From assembly GCA_903913215.1 (NCBI GenBank), contig CAIWKE010000028.1, positions 1 through 64,000 of the forward strand: a stretch of DNA of 64,000 nt, read 5' to 3'. Source of the stretch: an uncultured Holophagaceae bacterium. Its GTDB lineage: Bacteria; Acidobacteriota; Holophagae; Holophagales; Holophagaceae. Both the position numbers and the translations under genes were made by a program. Shown one piece after another: positions 1 through 6,783 of the stretch (within the stretch, counting starts at the first letter, position 1; each line of letters opens with the position of its first letter). The notes beneath the pieces were generated by a model that had not been told where the DNA came from, did not search any database, and saw nothing but the letters and a program-made list of their open reading frames with translations.

Positions 1-446
1 TCGGCATAGTAGGTGATGTTCTCCAGCAAGAGTGGAACCGGCAAGCGGGCCTGGAGGTCTTTGGCTCGGGCGATGGTATGGCGAACCGCCTCGCGGGTGA
101 AGGGGATGGGCAACAGTTCGTGCAGGCAGTTGTCGTCCACTGTTGTGAAGCAAAGGTGCTCGGAGTGCCAGGGGGTTCCCGTGCGGATCAGAAATTGCTC
201 CAGACCGCGAAGGTATTCCTGGTCCCAGGTGTCGAAGCCTCCCACGGACATGGCCAATCCGTGGGTGAGCACCGGGTCCCGATCGAGGATAGACCAGGCC
301 AGCCGATTGAACCGGCCCCCATCCCCGACGACATTCTCAGGACAGGTCTCCCAGAAGGGGACGCCATGGCCTTCCAGCCCGGCAACCTGCTCAAGGTGGG
401 GGCGTCGAAGTCCCAATCCCACCCCCGTAAACCTGCCCTGAGTCAT
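1..446 (-). CDS. MNIO (DUF692) family iron oxidase, C-terminus outside window
   Basis: This frame is open to the left edge; 148 residues are visible. Translation from the ATG at 446 gives the DUF692 hallmarks GVGLGLR near the start, FWETCPEN, HGLAMSVGG, WHSEHLCF and LLLENITYY. Those His, Glu and Asn positions are where the family binds its multinuclear iron centre. MNIO enzymes such as MbnB and HvfB modify cysteines of small precursor peptides. A GGGGGA ribosome-binding site precedes the ATG, and the gene lies 18 bases downstream of a cysteine-rich precursor, so the two are almost certainly co-transcribed. The specific substrate is inferred from this pairing. Confidence 0.88.
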   Translation of the reverse strand, partial: MTQGRFTGVGLGLRRPHLEQVAGLEGHGVPFWETCPENVVGDGGRFNRLAWSILDRDPVLTHGLAMSVGGFDTWDQEYLRGLEQFLIRTGTPWHSEHLCFTTVDDNCLHELLPIPFTREAVRHTIARAKDLQARLPVPLLLENITYYA

Positions 447-464
447 GTCGTTCCCCCAGGAAAA

Positions 465-803
465 CTACTTCTTGTCCGCGCCGCAGGAAGCTTCCTTCTT
501 GTCCTTGCCGCAGGAACCATCCTTCTTGGCCTTGCTGCTGGCCCCTTCTTTCTTGTGCTTCTTGACGTCCTTGCTTCCGCAAGTGCCCTTGCCGCAACCG
601 CCATCCTTGGCCTTGTCTTCCTTCGCCTTGGCGGGGGCCTTGGCTTCGTCCTTGCCTTCCTTGGCTCCGCAATCACCGGCCTGGGTCAAGGCGGCCTCGG
701 CCCCGAAAGCCTGGACAGGGGTAGCGCCAACGGTGGTGGAACCACCGGCCATCAGTGACCCGGCGGCAAAGAGAGTGGCGACACCGATCAGCTTCGTGAA
801 CAT
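465..803 (-). CDS. Cysteine-rich exported HvfA-like RiPP precursor
   Basis: The protein has 112 residues. An N-terminal hydrophobic segment reads as a signal peptide ending near MAGGSTT. The rest is a lysine/alanine-rich spacer with five cysteines, each followed by glycine: GDCG, GGCG, GTCG, GSCG and ASCG. This resembles the repeated EGKCG-type sites of HvfA/Buf precursors, whose cysteines MNIO enzymes convert to oxazolone/thioamide groups that bind copper. A GGAGG site precedes the ATG, and the MNIO gene follows directly. Assignment as a metal-binding RiPP rests on composition and neighbour, not on a full family match; an unmodified metal-binding protein is the alternative. Confidence 0.75.
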   Translation of the reverse strand: MFTKLIGVATLFAAGSLMAGGSTTVGATPVQAFGAEAALTQAGDCGAKEGKDEAKAPAKAKEDKAKDGGCGKGTCGSKDVKKHKKEGASSKAKKDGSCGKDKKEASCGADKK

Positions 804-1117
804 GAATCCTCCGTGCGGTCAGAGCCGCATCAGGGGTCGCACTGCGACCCCAGTGATGCAGCAGACAAGGCCCTCTCGGACGATCCGATCAGTGCCAAAG
901 TGCTGCTGTTAACAATTCGGTGCAGCCTCGATGGCCATTGTTACATTTTTTTATTTTTATGCGCCTGCCGCTAGGTAACCGTGGAGTCACCTAGCGTCCC
1001 TGCTGGGCTCGTGGGGCACTGACCGATGGGGGGTCGAGGAACCCGAGTCCAGGCCTCCCTGCCTATTATTTAGACCCTTGATAGCGGCATGCGGCTGGAA
1101 CCCGGAAGTAGATGGGC
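804..1117. other. Intergenic region upstream of RiPP operon
   Basis: No convincing gene is seen here. The half nearest the RiPP precursor holds its leader hairpin. Around 936-962 there is a T-rich patch that would be A-rich upstream of a minus-strand promoter. The far half marks the drop in GC that begins the lower-GC segment. Confidence 0.4.
833..851 (-). promoter_or_regulatory. Hairpin in the leader of the RiPP precursor gene
   Basis: A perfect eight-base stem (GGGGTCGC / GCGACCCC) with a three-base loop lies about 30 bases upstream of the precursor start codon on the minus strand. It has no T-run, so it is more likely a leader or mRNA-stability structure or an operator than a terminator. 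Confidence 0.35.
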
Positions 1118-1357
1118 CTAATGCGAAGAGAAATGATCGAATGAGCCAGCATGCTTATCCAACCACAGTTGTGACCACCGCTGCTGGACGACATAGCCGT
1201 CCAGATAATCCTTCTCCCCACCAGTGAGCAGGGCTTCATATTCCGGATTGGCAGTCTTCTTTCCATAGTGAAGCATGGCCATGAGCCGGCGGTATCGGAT
1301 CTCCTCATCCTCGCTCAGCGTAGACTCGGCTGTGGCTGGTACCTGGCAGTGAGGCAG
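1118..1357 (-). pseudogene. Unrecognised open frame, probable truncated gene remnant
   Basis: The minus strand is open from just after a TAA at 1358-1360 to a TAG at 1118-1120. It encodes an acidic, aromatic-rich sequence (SEDEEIRYRRLMAML, then GGEKDYLDGYVVQQRW) that looks protein-like, unlike the shadow frames around it. The first ATG is internal, at 1282, and would leave only 54 residues; no good ribosome-binding site is seen. I do not recognise the family. It may be the 3' end of a gene cut by arrival of the neighbouring mobile element. Confidence 0.3.
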
Positions 1358-1568
1358 TTACACATAGCGTGATCCGCATTTGCCAACCCATTCCCGCCCA
1401 ATAAAAGTCTGGCCATCGCTGATGAGTCATCCTGCGGTTACATGTCCGATCATTTTATTTCCGAATTAACACGACCAATTGGAAGCAGCACTTCGGCGAA
1501 GAGACCCGGCGAATTCATCCTGATTTGATCCTTGGTGCGCACTGTTGCGCTTTCAAGGAGAGCATAAG

Positions 1569-2486
1569 TTGTACGACACACCCTTCTTCAAGAACCGTCT
1601 TGATGAGCTGCTTCGGCGGGACTGGACTCCCAATCGTGGCGTTGGCTCTGAAGCTATTCTCTTCCTTCTGGCATCGATCGGGACCTCCCCCGAAGAGATT
1701 GCCCAAGACTGTGGGGTGACGCCACAGTTTGTCCGGCAGGTCTGCACCCAAGTGAAGGTCTCAGAAAAGGTCCGGAAGGATATCAACGCCTGGCTTATGC
1801 CTTATGGGCTCACGCCGGACAATATCTGGGGCATCGGAAGTTCCATCCGTATCCCCGCAGGAGCCATCCCTCCGGAGTTCCTGGGCATTCCCACGTTTGT
1901 CGGCCAGATTATTCCTGCACATCACGAAATAGTTCTGTTGGCAGACTGCGAAACGAGTGGTACGAATCACAATCAGCACGTGGCCGTGGAGATTGCCCTA
2001 CTCAAGGTGATCCTCGATTGCCGGCCCGAAAAGGGCTACCGCGTGCTTGGTGCTATCGATGGCTTCGTCGGATATCAGGACCCTGGGATCTGCCCCGTGA
2101 ACCCGATTTCTATGCGCACCCATGGCATCCCAGTTAATGATCTTGTTGGAAAACACCTGGATCAAGAGGACCTCCAGCGTGTCCTCCTCGGCGCAACGAG
2201 CGTCATTGCCCATAATGCCTCCTTCGACCGGCGATTCATGACCAAGGCAATCCCTGGGCTCCTCGGGCTCCCTTGGGTCTGCAGCATGATCGGAGTCCCT
2301 TGGAAGGCCCTAGGGTATGAGGCATCGAATCTCAAGACCCTGGCCAAGGCCTTCAAGCTGCCCATGCCCGGCCACCGGGCGCCTCAGGACGTGGTGGCGC
2401 TTTATCACTTGTTGAATCAGGTGTTGCCTACGGGTGAGACAGTGATCAGCGAGATGGTTGCCAGCTACGCTTCCGGGTCAGAGTAA
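1569..2486 (+). CDS. Helix-turn-helix / DEDDh exonuclease (ExoX/DnaQ-like)
   Basis: The protein has 305 residues from a TTG start at 1569, chosen because AAGGAG sits nine bases upstream. Residues ~18-90 look like a helix-turn-helix (IAQDCGVTPQFVRQV) followed by a LTPDNIWG segment, reminiscent of phage Ner/Nlp repressors. Residues ~120-300 are a DEDDh 3'-5' exonuclease: ADCETSG (Asp126, Glu128) as motif I, VIAHNASFDRRF as motif II, and GHRAPQDV with the late His and Asp as motif III, much as in exonuclease X. All expected metal-binding residues are present, so it should be active. Joining a DNA-binding domain to a stand-alone exonuclease is unusual. Its function is unknown; DNA processing or phage defence are possibilities. 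Confidence 0.72.
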   Translation: MYDTPFFKNRLDELLRRDWTPNRGVGSEAILFLLASIGTSPEEIAQDCGVTPQFVRQVCTQVKVSEKVRKDINAWLMPYGLTPDNIWGIGSSIRIPAGAIPPEFLGIPTFVGQIIPAHHEIVLLADCETSGTNHNQHVAVEIALLKVILDCRPEKGYRVLGAIDGFVGYQDPGICPVNPISMRTHGIPVNDLVGKHLDQEDLQRVLLGATSVIAHNASFDRRFMTKAIPGLLGLPWVCSMIGVPWKALGYEASNLKTLAKAFKLPMPGHRAPQDVVALYHLLNQVLPTGETVISEMVASYASGSE

Positions 2487-2935
2487 TTAGACTGAGGCCA
2501 GCTTCAATCAACCAAATTGGCTTACCGATTCAATACTCATAGGGACTGGCAGAGCGGCCAGTCCCTACTCTTGCTTTGCCTGCCAACTTCTATTTGGCGA
2601 GAGAGTTGGCGGGAGTCCCCAGGAAGGGAACAAGTCACTCGTTCAGGTTCGGCGTTGCAGTATAAATATCGAGGCATAACTCCAGAACCGGTGAAAGGTC
2701 GCACTAGTCAATTACTGGTGGATCCGAGTTCCAAGCATCGGGGCACATAGGTAGTGATATCCACTGCCCATGACCATTGGCTTAGCCGTCGGCCCTTGCT
2801 TCGTCGAAGAGAGGCGCCCGAAGGGCGGTTGTAGTGTTGGGTTCGAAGCGAGCTTTGCTTTTGCTTCTCATGCCCCCCTACCCCCCAAAAGATCCTACAC
2901 CATCGTTTATTAACAATCTTTCGTGAGGTTTTACA
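2487..2935. other. 449-base gap between the two exonuclease paralogues
   Basis: A short plus-strand frame here has no protein-like composition or ribosome-binding site. The gap holds a small CGCCC-GAA-GGGCG hairpin near 2811-2823 and a C-rich tract at about 2873-2887, just upstream of the next gene. It probably carries that gene's promoter. No RNA gene is recognised. Confidence 0.4.
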
Positions 2936-4171
2936 GTGGTTTATGACGGTCGTCCGATCGACGTAATGTACAAGGAGATCGATGATCCCTGGTTGCTCCC
3001 TGCCTTAGAATTTTCTCCGGATCAAAGCAAAGCCACACCCTTGGGTCTTGCCCAGATTCGGAAAGCGAGGAGGGACTTACGCCCGAACGGGGCACCAGTC
3101 AATCGCACCGTACAGCGCTGGGTCCGAAAAAAAGGGATGGCTTGGGCCTTAAATTCGGCCAGCAATCAGGAGGTCTCTTCGACGAAGTCTGCCGCCTCGC
3201 GGCCCATGGTCACCTCGTTTTGGCGTATGTCGCCAGAAAGGGGTTACCTGATGTCTTCCTTCATGTCCTTGCCTCCCGAGCTCCGTGAGGCTCTCTATCA
3301 CTGCTGGGATCCTGCCAAGGGGCTTCCCGCTGACGCTATCCGAACTCTTCTGCCGAGGGTCCAATGCACCGCGGGTCGGATCGCTCAGGAATGCGGGGTG
3401 ACTTCGCACTACGTGCAGCATGTCATCACCAGGATCCGCCGCTCCTCAAAGGTCGAATCATGTATCACTCGCCATATGCTCGCGCTTGGAATTACTCAGG
3501 AGATCATCTGGGGAGTGGAGTCGCCTAAGCGACCGTCGGTTCGGGAAGTCCCCTCCGGGTTTGATGGCGTTCCTGCCTTTATCGGGCGCTTAATCAAGGG
3601 TCAGCACGAGATCGTTCTTCTTGCTGGCTGTATGACCAGCGGGCCAAACGAGGCTATTCACCGTGCGGTAGAGGTGGCTCTTCTCCAGGTCGTTTTTGAT
3701 CGCAGGCCTGAGGGTGGCTATCGTCTTCTCGGCGTGCTGGATGGTTACACGGGCCTCCAGGACCCTGGCCCGAACCCCGTGAATCCTGCTTCCATGAGCA
3801 TCCATGGCATTCCTATCGATCAGTTGATCGGACAGCGGTTGGACGTTCGCCGCATCAGGCGCCTGATCTCGGGAAGCTCTATGGTTATTGCCCACAATGC
3901 CGAGTTTGACCACCGCTTTCTCAGATCGGACTTTCCTGAGGTTAATGAGCGTCTCTGGCTCTGCAGCCTGCGGGGGGTTGCCTGGAAGGACTTCGGGTTC
4001 ACGTCTGGCAAATTGCGGGAGCTTGCCCAGTCTCTCAATTTTTCCGAGCCTGGATACAGAGCTCCTGGGGACACGGTTGCCCTCTACCACCTGCTGGACG
4101 CCCGTCTCCCGGATGGCCGGACGACCCTCGCGCACTTAATTTCTTCTCCCACGGCTTGCTTGAGGTTCTAG
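2936..4171 (+). CDS. Degenerate paralogue of the HTH/DEDDh exonuclease
   Basis: The protein has 411 residues from a GTG preceded by GTGAGG. From about residue 120 on it aligns along its length with the upstream exonuclease, including IAQECGVTSHYVQHV, IPIDQLIGQRLD and VIAHNAEFDHRF. Motif I, however, reads AGCMTSG, so both metal-binding acids are replaced (Gly231, Met233), and motif III has Tyr for His (GYRAPGD). It should be catalytically dead. The extra ~100-residue N-terminus contains NRTVQRWVRKKGM, resembling an excisionase/MerR helix-turn-helix. An internal ATG near 3251 is an alternative start. The frame is intact, so it may be kept as a DNA-binding partner or regulator rather than being a decaying gene. 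Confidence 0.68.
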   Translation: MVYDGRPIDVMYKEIDDPWLLPALEFSPDQSKATPLGLAQIRKARRDLRPNGAPVNRTVQRWVRKKGMAWALNSASNQEVSSTKSAASRPMVTSFWRMSPERGYLMSSFMSLPPELREALYHCWDPAKGLPADAIRTLLPRVQCTAGRIAQECGVTSHYVQHVITRIRRSSKVESCITRHMLALGITQEIIWGVESPKRPSVREVPSGFDGVPAFIGRLIKGQHEIVLLAGCMTSGPNEAIHRAVEVALLQVVFDRRPEGGYRLLGVLDGYTGLQDPGPNPVNPASMSIHGIPIDQLIGQRLDVRRIRRLISGSSMVIAHNAEFDHRFLRSDFPEVNERLWLCSLRGVAWKDFGFTSGKLRELAQSLNFSEPGYRAPGDTVALYHLLDARLPDGRTTLAHLISSPTACLRF

Positions 4172-4194
4172 CAGGTCCCTTATAAAGGAAACTC

Positions 4195-4500
4195 ATGATG
4201 CCCAACCTTCTCAATTCCATGGTCCATGTGACGGAGAGTCCTCCCAATATGGATGTTCTTCTGCTCAGCCCCAAAGCACTCTGCCGGGAGTTGAGTCGGA
4301 TGATCTCCGACACGCCCTGCTCTCGCACGATCCGGAGGTGGAAGAAGCGCGGATTGCCCCATCATGAGCATCCTGCGAATGGGCGGAGTTACTACCTCCT
4401 CCCGGAAGTGGTTGCCTGGCTTGTCGGTGAACCACTTGCCAACGACTTCCGAGTGAGGGCTAACAGCGTGTCCTGGAAAGTCCGTCAGCGGGCGGGATAG
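4195..4500 (+). CDS. Excisionase / HTH_17-like DNA-binding protein
   Basis: The protein has 101 residues, with AAAGGAA just upstream of a double ATG. The core reads SRTIRRWKKRGLP, then NGRSYYLLPEVVAWL: a MerR-type winged helix of the kind found in excisionases and AlpA-like regulators, which bind att or promoter DNA. It lies 23 bases after the exonuclease paralogue and just before the integrase, the usual position for a recombination directionality factor. A repressor role is also possible. Confidence 0.6.
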   Translation: MMPNLLNSMVHVTESPPNMDVLLLSPKALCRELSRMISDTPCSRTIRRWKKRGLPHHEHPANGRSYYLLPEVVAWLVGEPLANDFRVRANSVSWKVRQRAG

Positions 4501-4522
4501 CCCGAGCTCCCAAAAAACCTGT

Positions 4523-4555
4523 AGGCCGCGCTCACCACGCGGATGGGCGTGGCCT
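4523..4555 (+). terminator. Hairpin between excisionase-like and integrase genes
   Basis: Arms AGGCCGCGCTC (4523-4533) and GGGCGTGGCCT (4545-4555) pair with few mismatches and are followed by GCCTTTAT. This is a plausible weak terminator or attenuator ahead of the integrase leader. Confidence 0.4.
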
Positions 4556-4579
4556 GCCTTTATGAAAAGGAAATAACAC

Positions 4580-4657
4580 ATGGATATGCCTATCGAAGGG
4601 GTTCTTCAGTCTCAGAAGCACGGCCTTCCCAACATTCCGGCGGAGAACGAACAGTGA
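4580..4657 (+). CDS. Short leader peptide coupled to integrase
   Basis: The ATG at 4580 has AAAAGGAAA just upstream, the best ribosome-binding site in the area, and opens a 25-codon frame (MDMPIEGVLQSQK...). Its TGA at 4655-4657 overlaps a GTG at 4654 in the integrase frame. The arrangement suggests translational coupling, with the integrase initiating at that GTG. No function is recognised for the peptide itself. Confidence 0.4.
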   Translation: MDMPIEGVLQSQKHGLPNIPAENEQ

Positions 4658-5880
4658 AAAAGAAACCTGGTTTCAAGGCTGGCCTCAAGAAGGTAGAAAC
4701 CAAAGACGGGTTCGTCTACTACTACAAGTGCAAGGTCGACGGGGTTAATCTCCACGGCAGCACCGGAGAGAGCGATAAAGAAGCTGCTGAAGACTTCCTC
4801 CGTGCGGTCAAGAAGCAGGCCAGAAGTAAGGCCAAAGGCATCGATGCGCCTATCGGCCCAATCATGACTTACGAGGAACTTGGCAATTACTACTTCGAGT
4901 CCAAAGAAGAGAAATCCAAGGGGTACAAGAGCCGTTACCTTCATGGCATGAAGCACTGGTTGAACCCGATTATCGGAAAGATCCCGATTGGGAAGTTGGA
5001 ACTCAAGGACCTCAACAAAGTGAAGTCGAACTACATGAATACGCCTTCACCTCACGGCAAGCCGCACAACGAAGGCGGACTTCGTACGATTCTTATCGAC
5101 CTCAGAACCACCCTCAACTTCGCCGTGGAACAGGAGTTGATCCCGAAGTTGCCCTTCAAGGTGAAGGGGCTTAAGGTCCAGGAAAAGCCCGTCCAAGCGA
5201 TAGTGGCTGCTGATGCGAATAATTTCATTCAGGCAGTGGACTCAATTAGCAACCGCATCCAGGTCCGACTGGCGATCCGGATCCTCCTGTTCTTGGGGCT
5301 TCGCATTTCGGAGCTTACCGGGATGCGCTGGGAGTGGTTCAGGGCAGGCTTTACCGAGTACACCCCTGGCCTCACGAAGGGCAAAGAGGCCAAAGGCTTG
5401 CCTATTCCCCTTTTTCTTGCCGAGATGATGACCGAATACAGGGAGGAGACTCGCCGACATTGGGCCATCGCTGGTCGGCCCATCCCTGACTGGGTGTTTT
5501 GGGACACCGATGGCACCCAGCGATCGAATTCCTTCGTGCAATCCACCATCAAGAACGCGGCCAAGGCCATCGGCTTGGAAGGTTCCTGGTCGCCACATCG
5601 GCTCCGCGCCAGTTGCGCCACGATCCTGGCCGAAATGGGCGTCTCTGCTCACCACATCCAGATGTTGTTGCGTCACAAGCAGCTTAAGACGACCCTCCAC
5701 TATGTTCGCGTGGAAGAGGACCAGATGCGGAATTCCCAGGCGCGCATGTTAACCCTCTTCCAAGACCCAAAGCCTAGTAGTGAAGCCAAACGGTCAGTTC
5801 CTTCCAAGGAAACTGGCGATGTGGACTCTCACCCTGCCGGCACCGGACCCGAAGACAATCCTGATTCTGAAACGGAATAG
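4654..5880 (+). CDS. Tyrosine recombinase / phage-type integrase
   Basis: The protein has 408 residues from the GTG at 4654, which overlaps the leader stop; an upstream in-frame ATG at 4543 lacks a ribosome-binding site. Residues ~1-60 form a lysine-rich arm-binding region, ~70-170 a SAM-like core-binding domain, and ~190-370 the catalytic domain. Catalytic residues are visible: Arg in FLGLRISEL, Lys in the TKGKEAKG strand, HRLR, RHKQL and the Tyr of TLHYVRV. It catalyses site-specific integration and excision and would drive the surrounding element. The ~40-residue C-terminal extension is acidic and low-complexity. Confidence 0.92.
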   Translation: MKKKPGFKAGLKKVETKDGFVYYYKCKVDGVNLHGSTGESDKEAAEDFLRAVKKQARSKAKGIDAPIGPIMTYEELGNYYFESKEEKSKGYKSRYLHGMKHWLNPIIGKIPIGKLELKDLNKVKSNYMNTPSPHGKPHNEGGLRTILIDLRTTLNFAVEQELIPKLPFKVKGLKVQEKPVQAIVAADANNFIQAVDSISNRIQVRLAIRILLFLGLRISELTGMRWEWFRAGFTEYTPGLTKGKEAKGLPIPLFLAEMMTEYREETRRHWAIAGRPIPDWVFWDTDGTQRSNSFVQSTIKNAAKAIGLEGSWSPHRLRASCATILAEMGVSAHHIQMLLRHKQLKTTLHYVRVEEDQMRNSQARMLTLFQDPKPSSEAKRSVPSKETGDVDSHPAGTGPEDNPDSETE

Positions 5881-5920
5881 TAGGCGTTTGTCACCGAGTG
5901 GTTCTGATTCCTCTCGCCGT

Positions 5921-6346
5921 ATGGAGTTGTGTGTGTTGATTTTCCTCGATACCGAATTCAACGGGTTTCATGGATCCCTAATCTCCATGGCCTTGGTTCC
6001 CGAGGCCGGCAGGTCCTTCTATGAGGCACTCCATTGCGATGATCCCTGCCCATGGGTGGCCCAGAATGTCATGCCCATTATCGGGAAGCCGCCCATCTCT
6101 CGGCACCTCTTTCAGAAGCGCCTGTCTGCCTTCCTCTGCAGGTTTCAAGAACTCCACATCGTGGCCGATTGGCCTGAGGACTTAGTGCATTTCTGCCAAG
6201 CGCTCCTTGTTTCACCCGGCGAAAGGTTGCTTACCCCCGCTATGCAGTTCGAGCTGATCTTTGACATTTCGAAATTCCCATCCAAGGTCCCCCACAACGC
6301 CTTGGAGGATGCAAAGGCTTTCAGGTTGTCTATCCTGCATAGCTGA
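5921..6346 (+). CDS. Rv2179c-like DEDDh 3'-5' exoribonuclease
   Basis: The protein has 141 residues, starting at an ATG 40 bases after the integrase. LIFLDTEFNG near the start gives motif I (DxE), VADWPEDLVHF resembles motif II and HNALEDAKAF is motif III with His and Asp. The order and short length fit the Rv2179c-like exoribonuclease family. It is the third DEDD-type nuclease gene in the element. The ribosome-binding site is weak; a longer frame reaches back into the integrase but would overlap it by about 100 bases. Confidence 0.65.
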   Translation: MELCVLIFLDTEFNGFHGSLISMALVPEAGRSFYEALHCDDPCPWVAQNVMPIIGKPPISRHLFQKRLSAFLCRFQELHIVADWPEDLVHFCQALLVSPGERLLTPAMQFELIFDISKFPSKVPHNALEDAKAFRLSILHS

Positions 6347-6783
6347 GACCCCCGGATTCCCCCTTGAGCGGCGTCACCCCTTGCCCTTGCCTAATCCTCT
6401 CGGGGCATAGTGCTCGGGAGGTTCCCCTTTCACCTCGAGCCCCTGATGTCTATCCTGGGACAGCAGTTCAGCAGGGCAGCCTCAGCCTCGGCCTTATGCC
6501 ATTTGCGCCTTGCACAGGACTGAAACTCGCTGCGAGTGCCTTGCATGGCTTCCTATAGGCCTTAGTATTGATGTGGGTTCCCTGAAGCAAGGCGATTGTG
6601 GGGCTCTTGGCGGTTGATTTCAGGCACCAGCCACTCCTGGGGAGAACACCGGATGGTAGTCCCGGATGGATTTCCATGGGTCGTGGGTGGCACAAAAGGT
6701 GGCACAAGGGTTTTAACTAATATCCAAACGCTGTAAATACAACAATTTGGATACTACATGAACCCTTCGCCGAAGGATCGCTC
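6347..6783. other. Intergenic right end of the integrative element
   Basis: The short frames here lack protein-like sequence. The region contains two direct GGTGGCACAA copies near its end and then an AT-rich stretch leading to the MFS gene. It is the most likely place for the right attachment site and for the MFS promoter. Confidence 0.4.
6686..6707 (+). repeat. Tandem GGTGGCACAA repeats, candidate integrase arm or att site
   Basis: GGTGGCACAA occurs at 6686-6695 and again at 6698-6707, twelve bases apart start to start. The pair sits where GC content returns to chromosomal levels. Repeated ten-base boxes are typical of tyrosine integrase binding, but no matching copy was found at the left end. 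Confidence 0.35.

Larger units (their letters stand above)
1360..6715. mobile_element. Integrative element with integrase, excisionase and nuclease cargo
   Basis: This stretch is clearly less GC-rich than the flanks and uses a broader set of codons. It contains two paralogous helix-turn-helix/exonuclease genes, an excisionase-like gene, a tyrosine recombinase and a third nuclease gene, nearly all on the plus strand. No tRNA gene or clear att duplication was found, so both ends are approximate: the left end is set where the truncated frame begins, and the right end after the tandem GGTGGCACAA repeats. No replication, packaging or conjugation genes are seen, so it is at most a small satellite-type island. 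Confidence 0.6.

Noticed and set aside
1066..1308. An 80-codon minus-strand frame
   Set aside because: The neighbouring minus frame at 1118-1357 has much more protein-like sequence, so this one is its shadow.
2517..2750. A 77-codon frame between the two exonuclease paralogues
   Set aside because: It has no ribosome-binding site and no protein-like pattern; treated as intergenic.
6364..6558. A 64-codon frame after the third nuclease gene
   Set aside because: It has irregular composition and no start signal; more likely non-coding element end.
1487..6777. CTTCGGCGAAG near 1487 and CTTCGCCGAAG near 6767 as a pair of att sites
   Set aside because: They are short, nearly self-complementary and differ at the centre; chance hairpins explain them as well.
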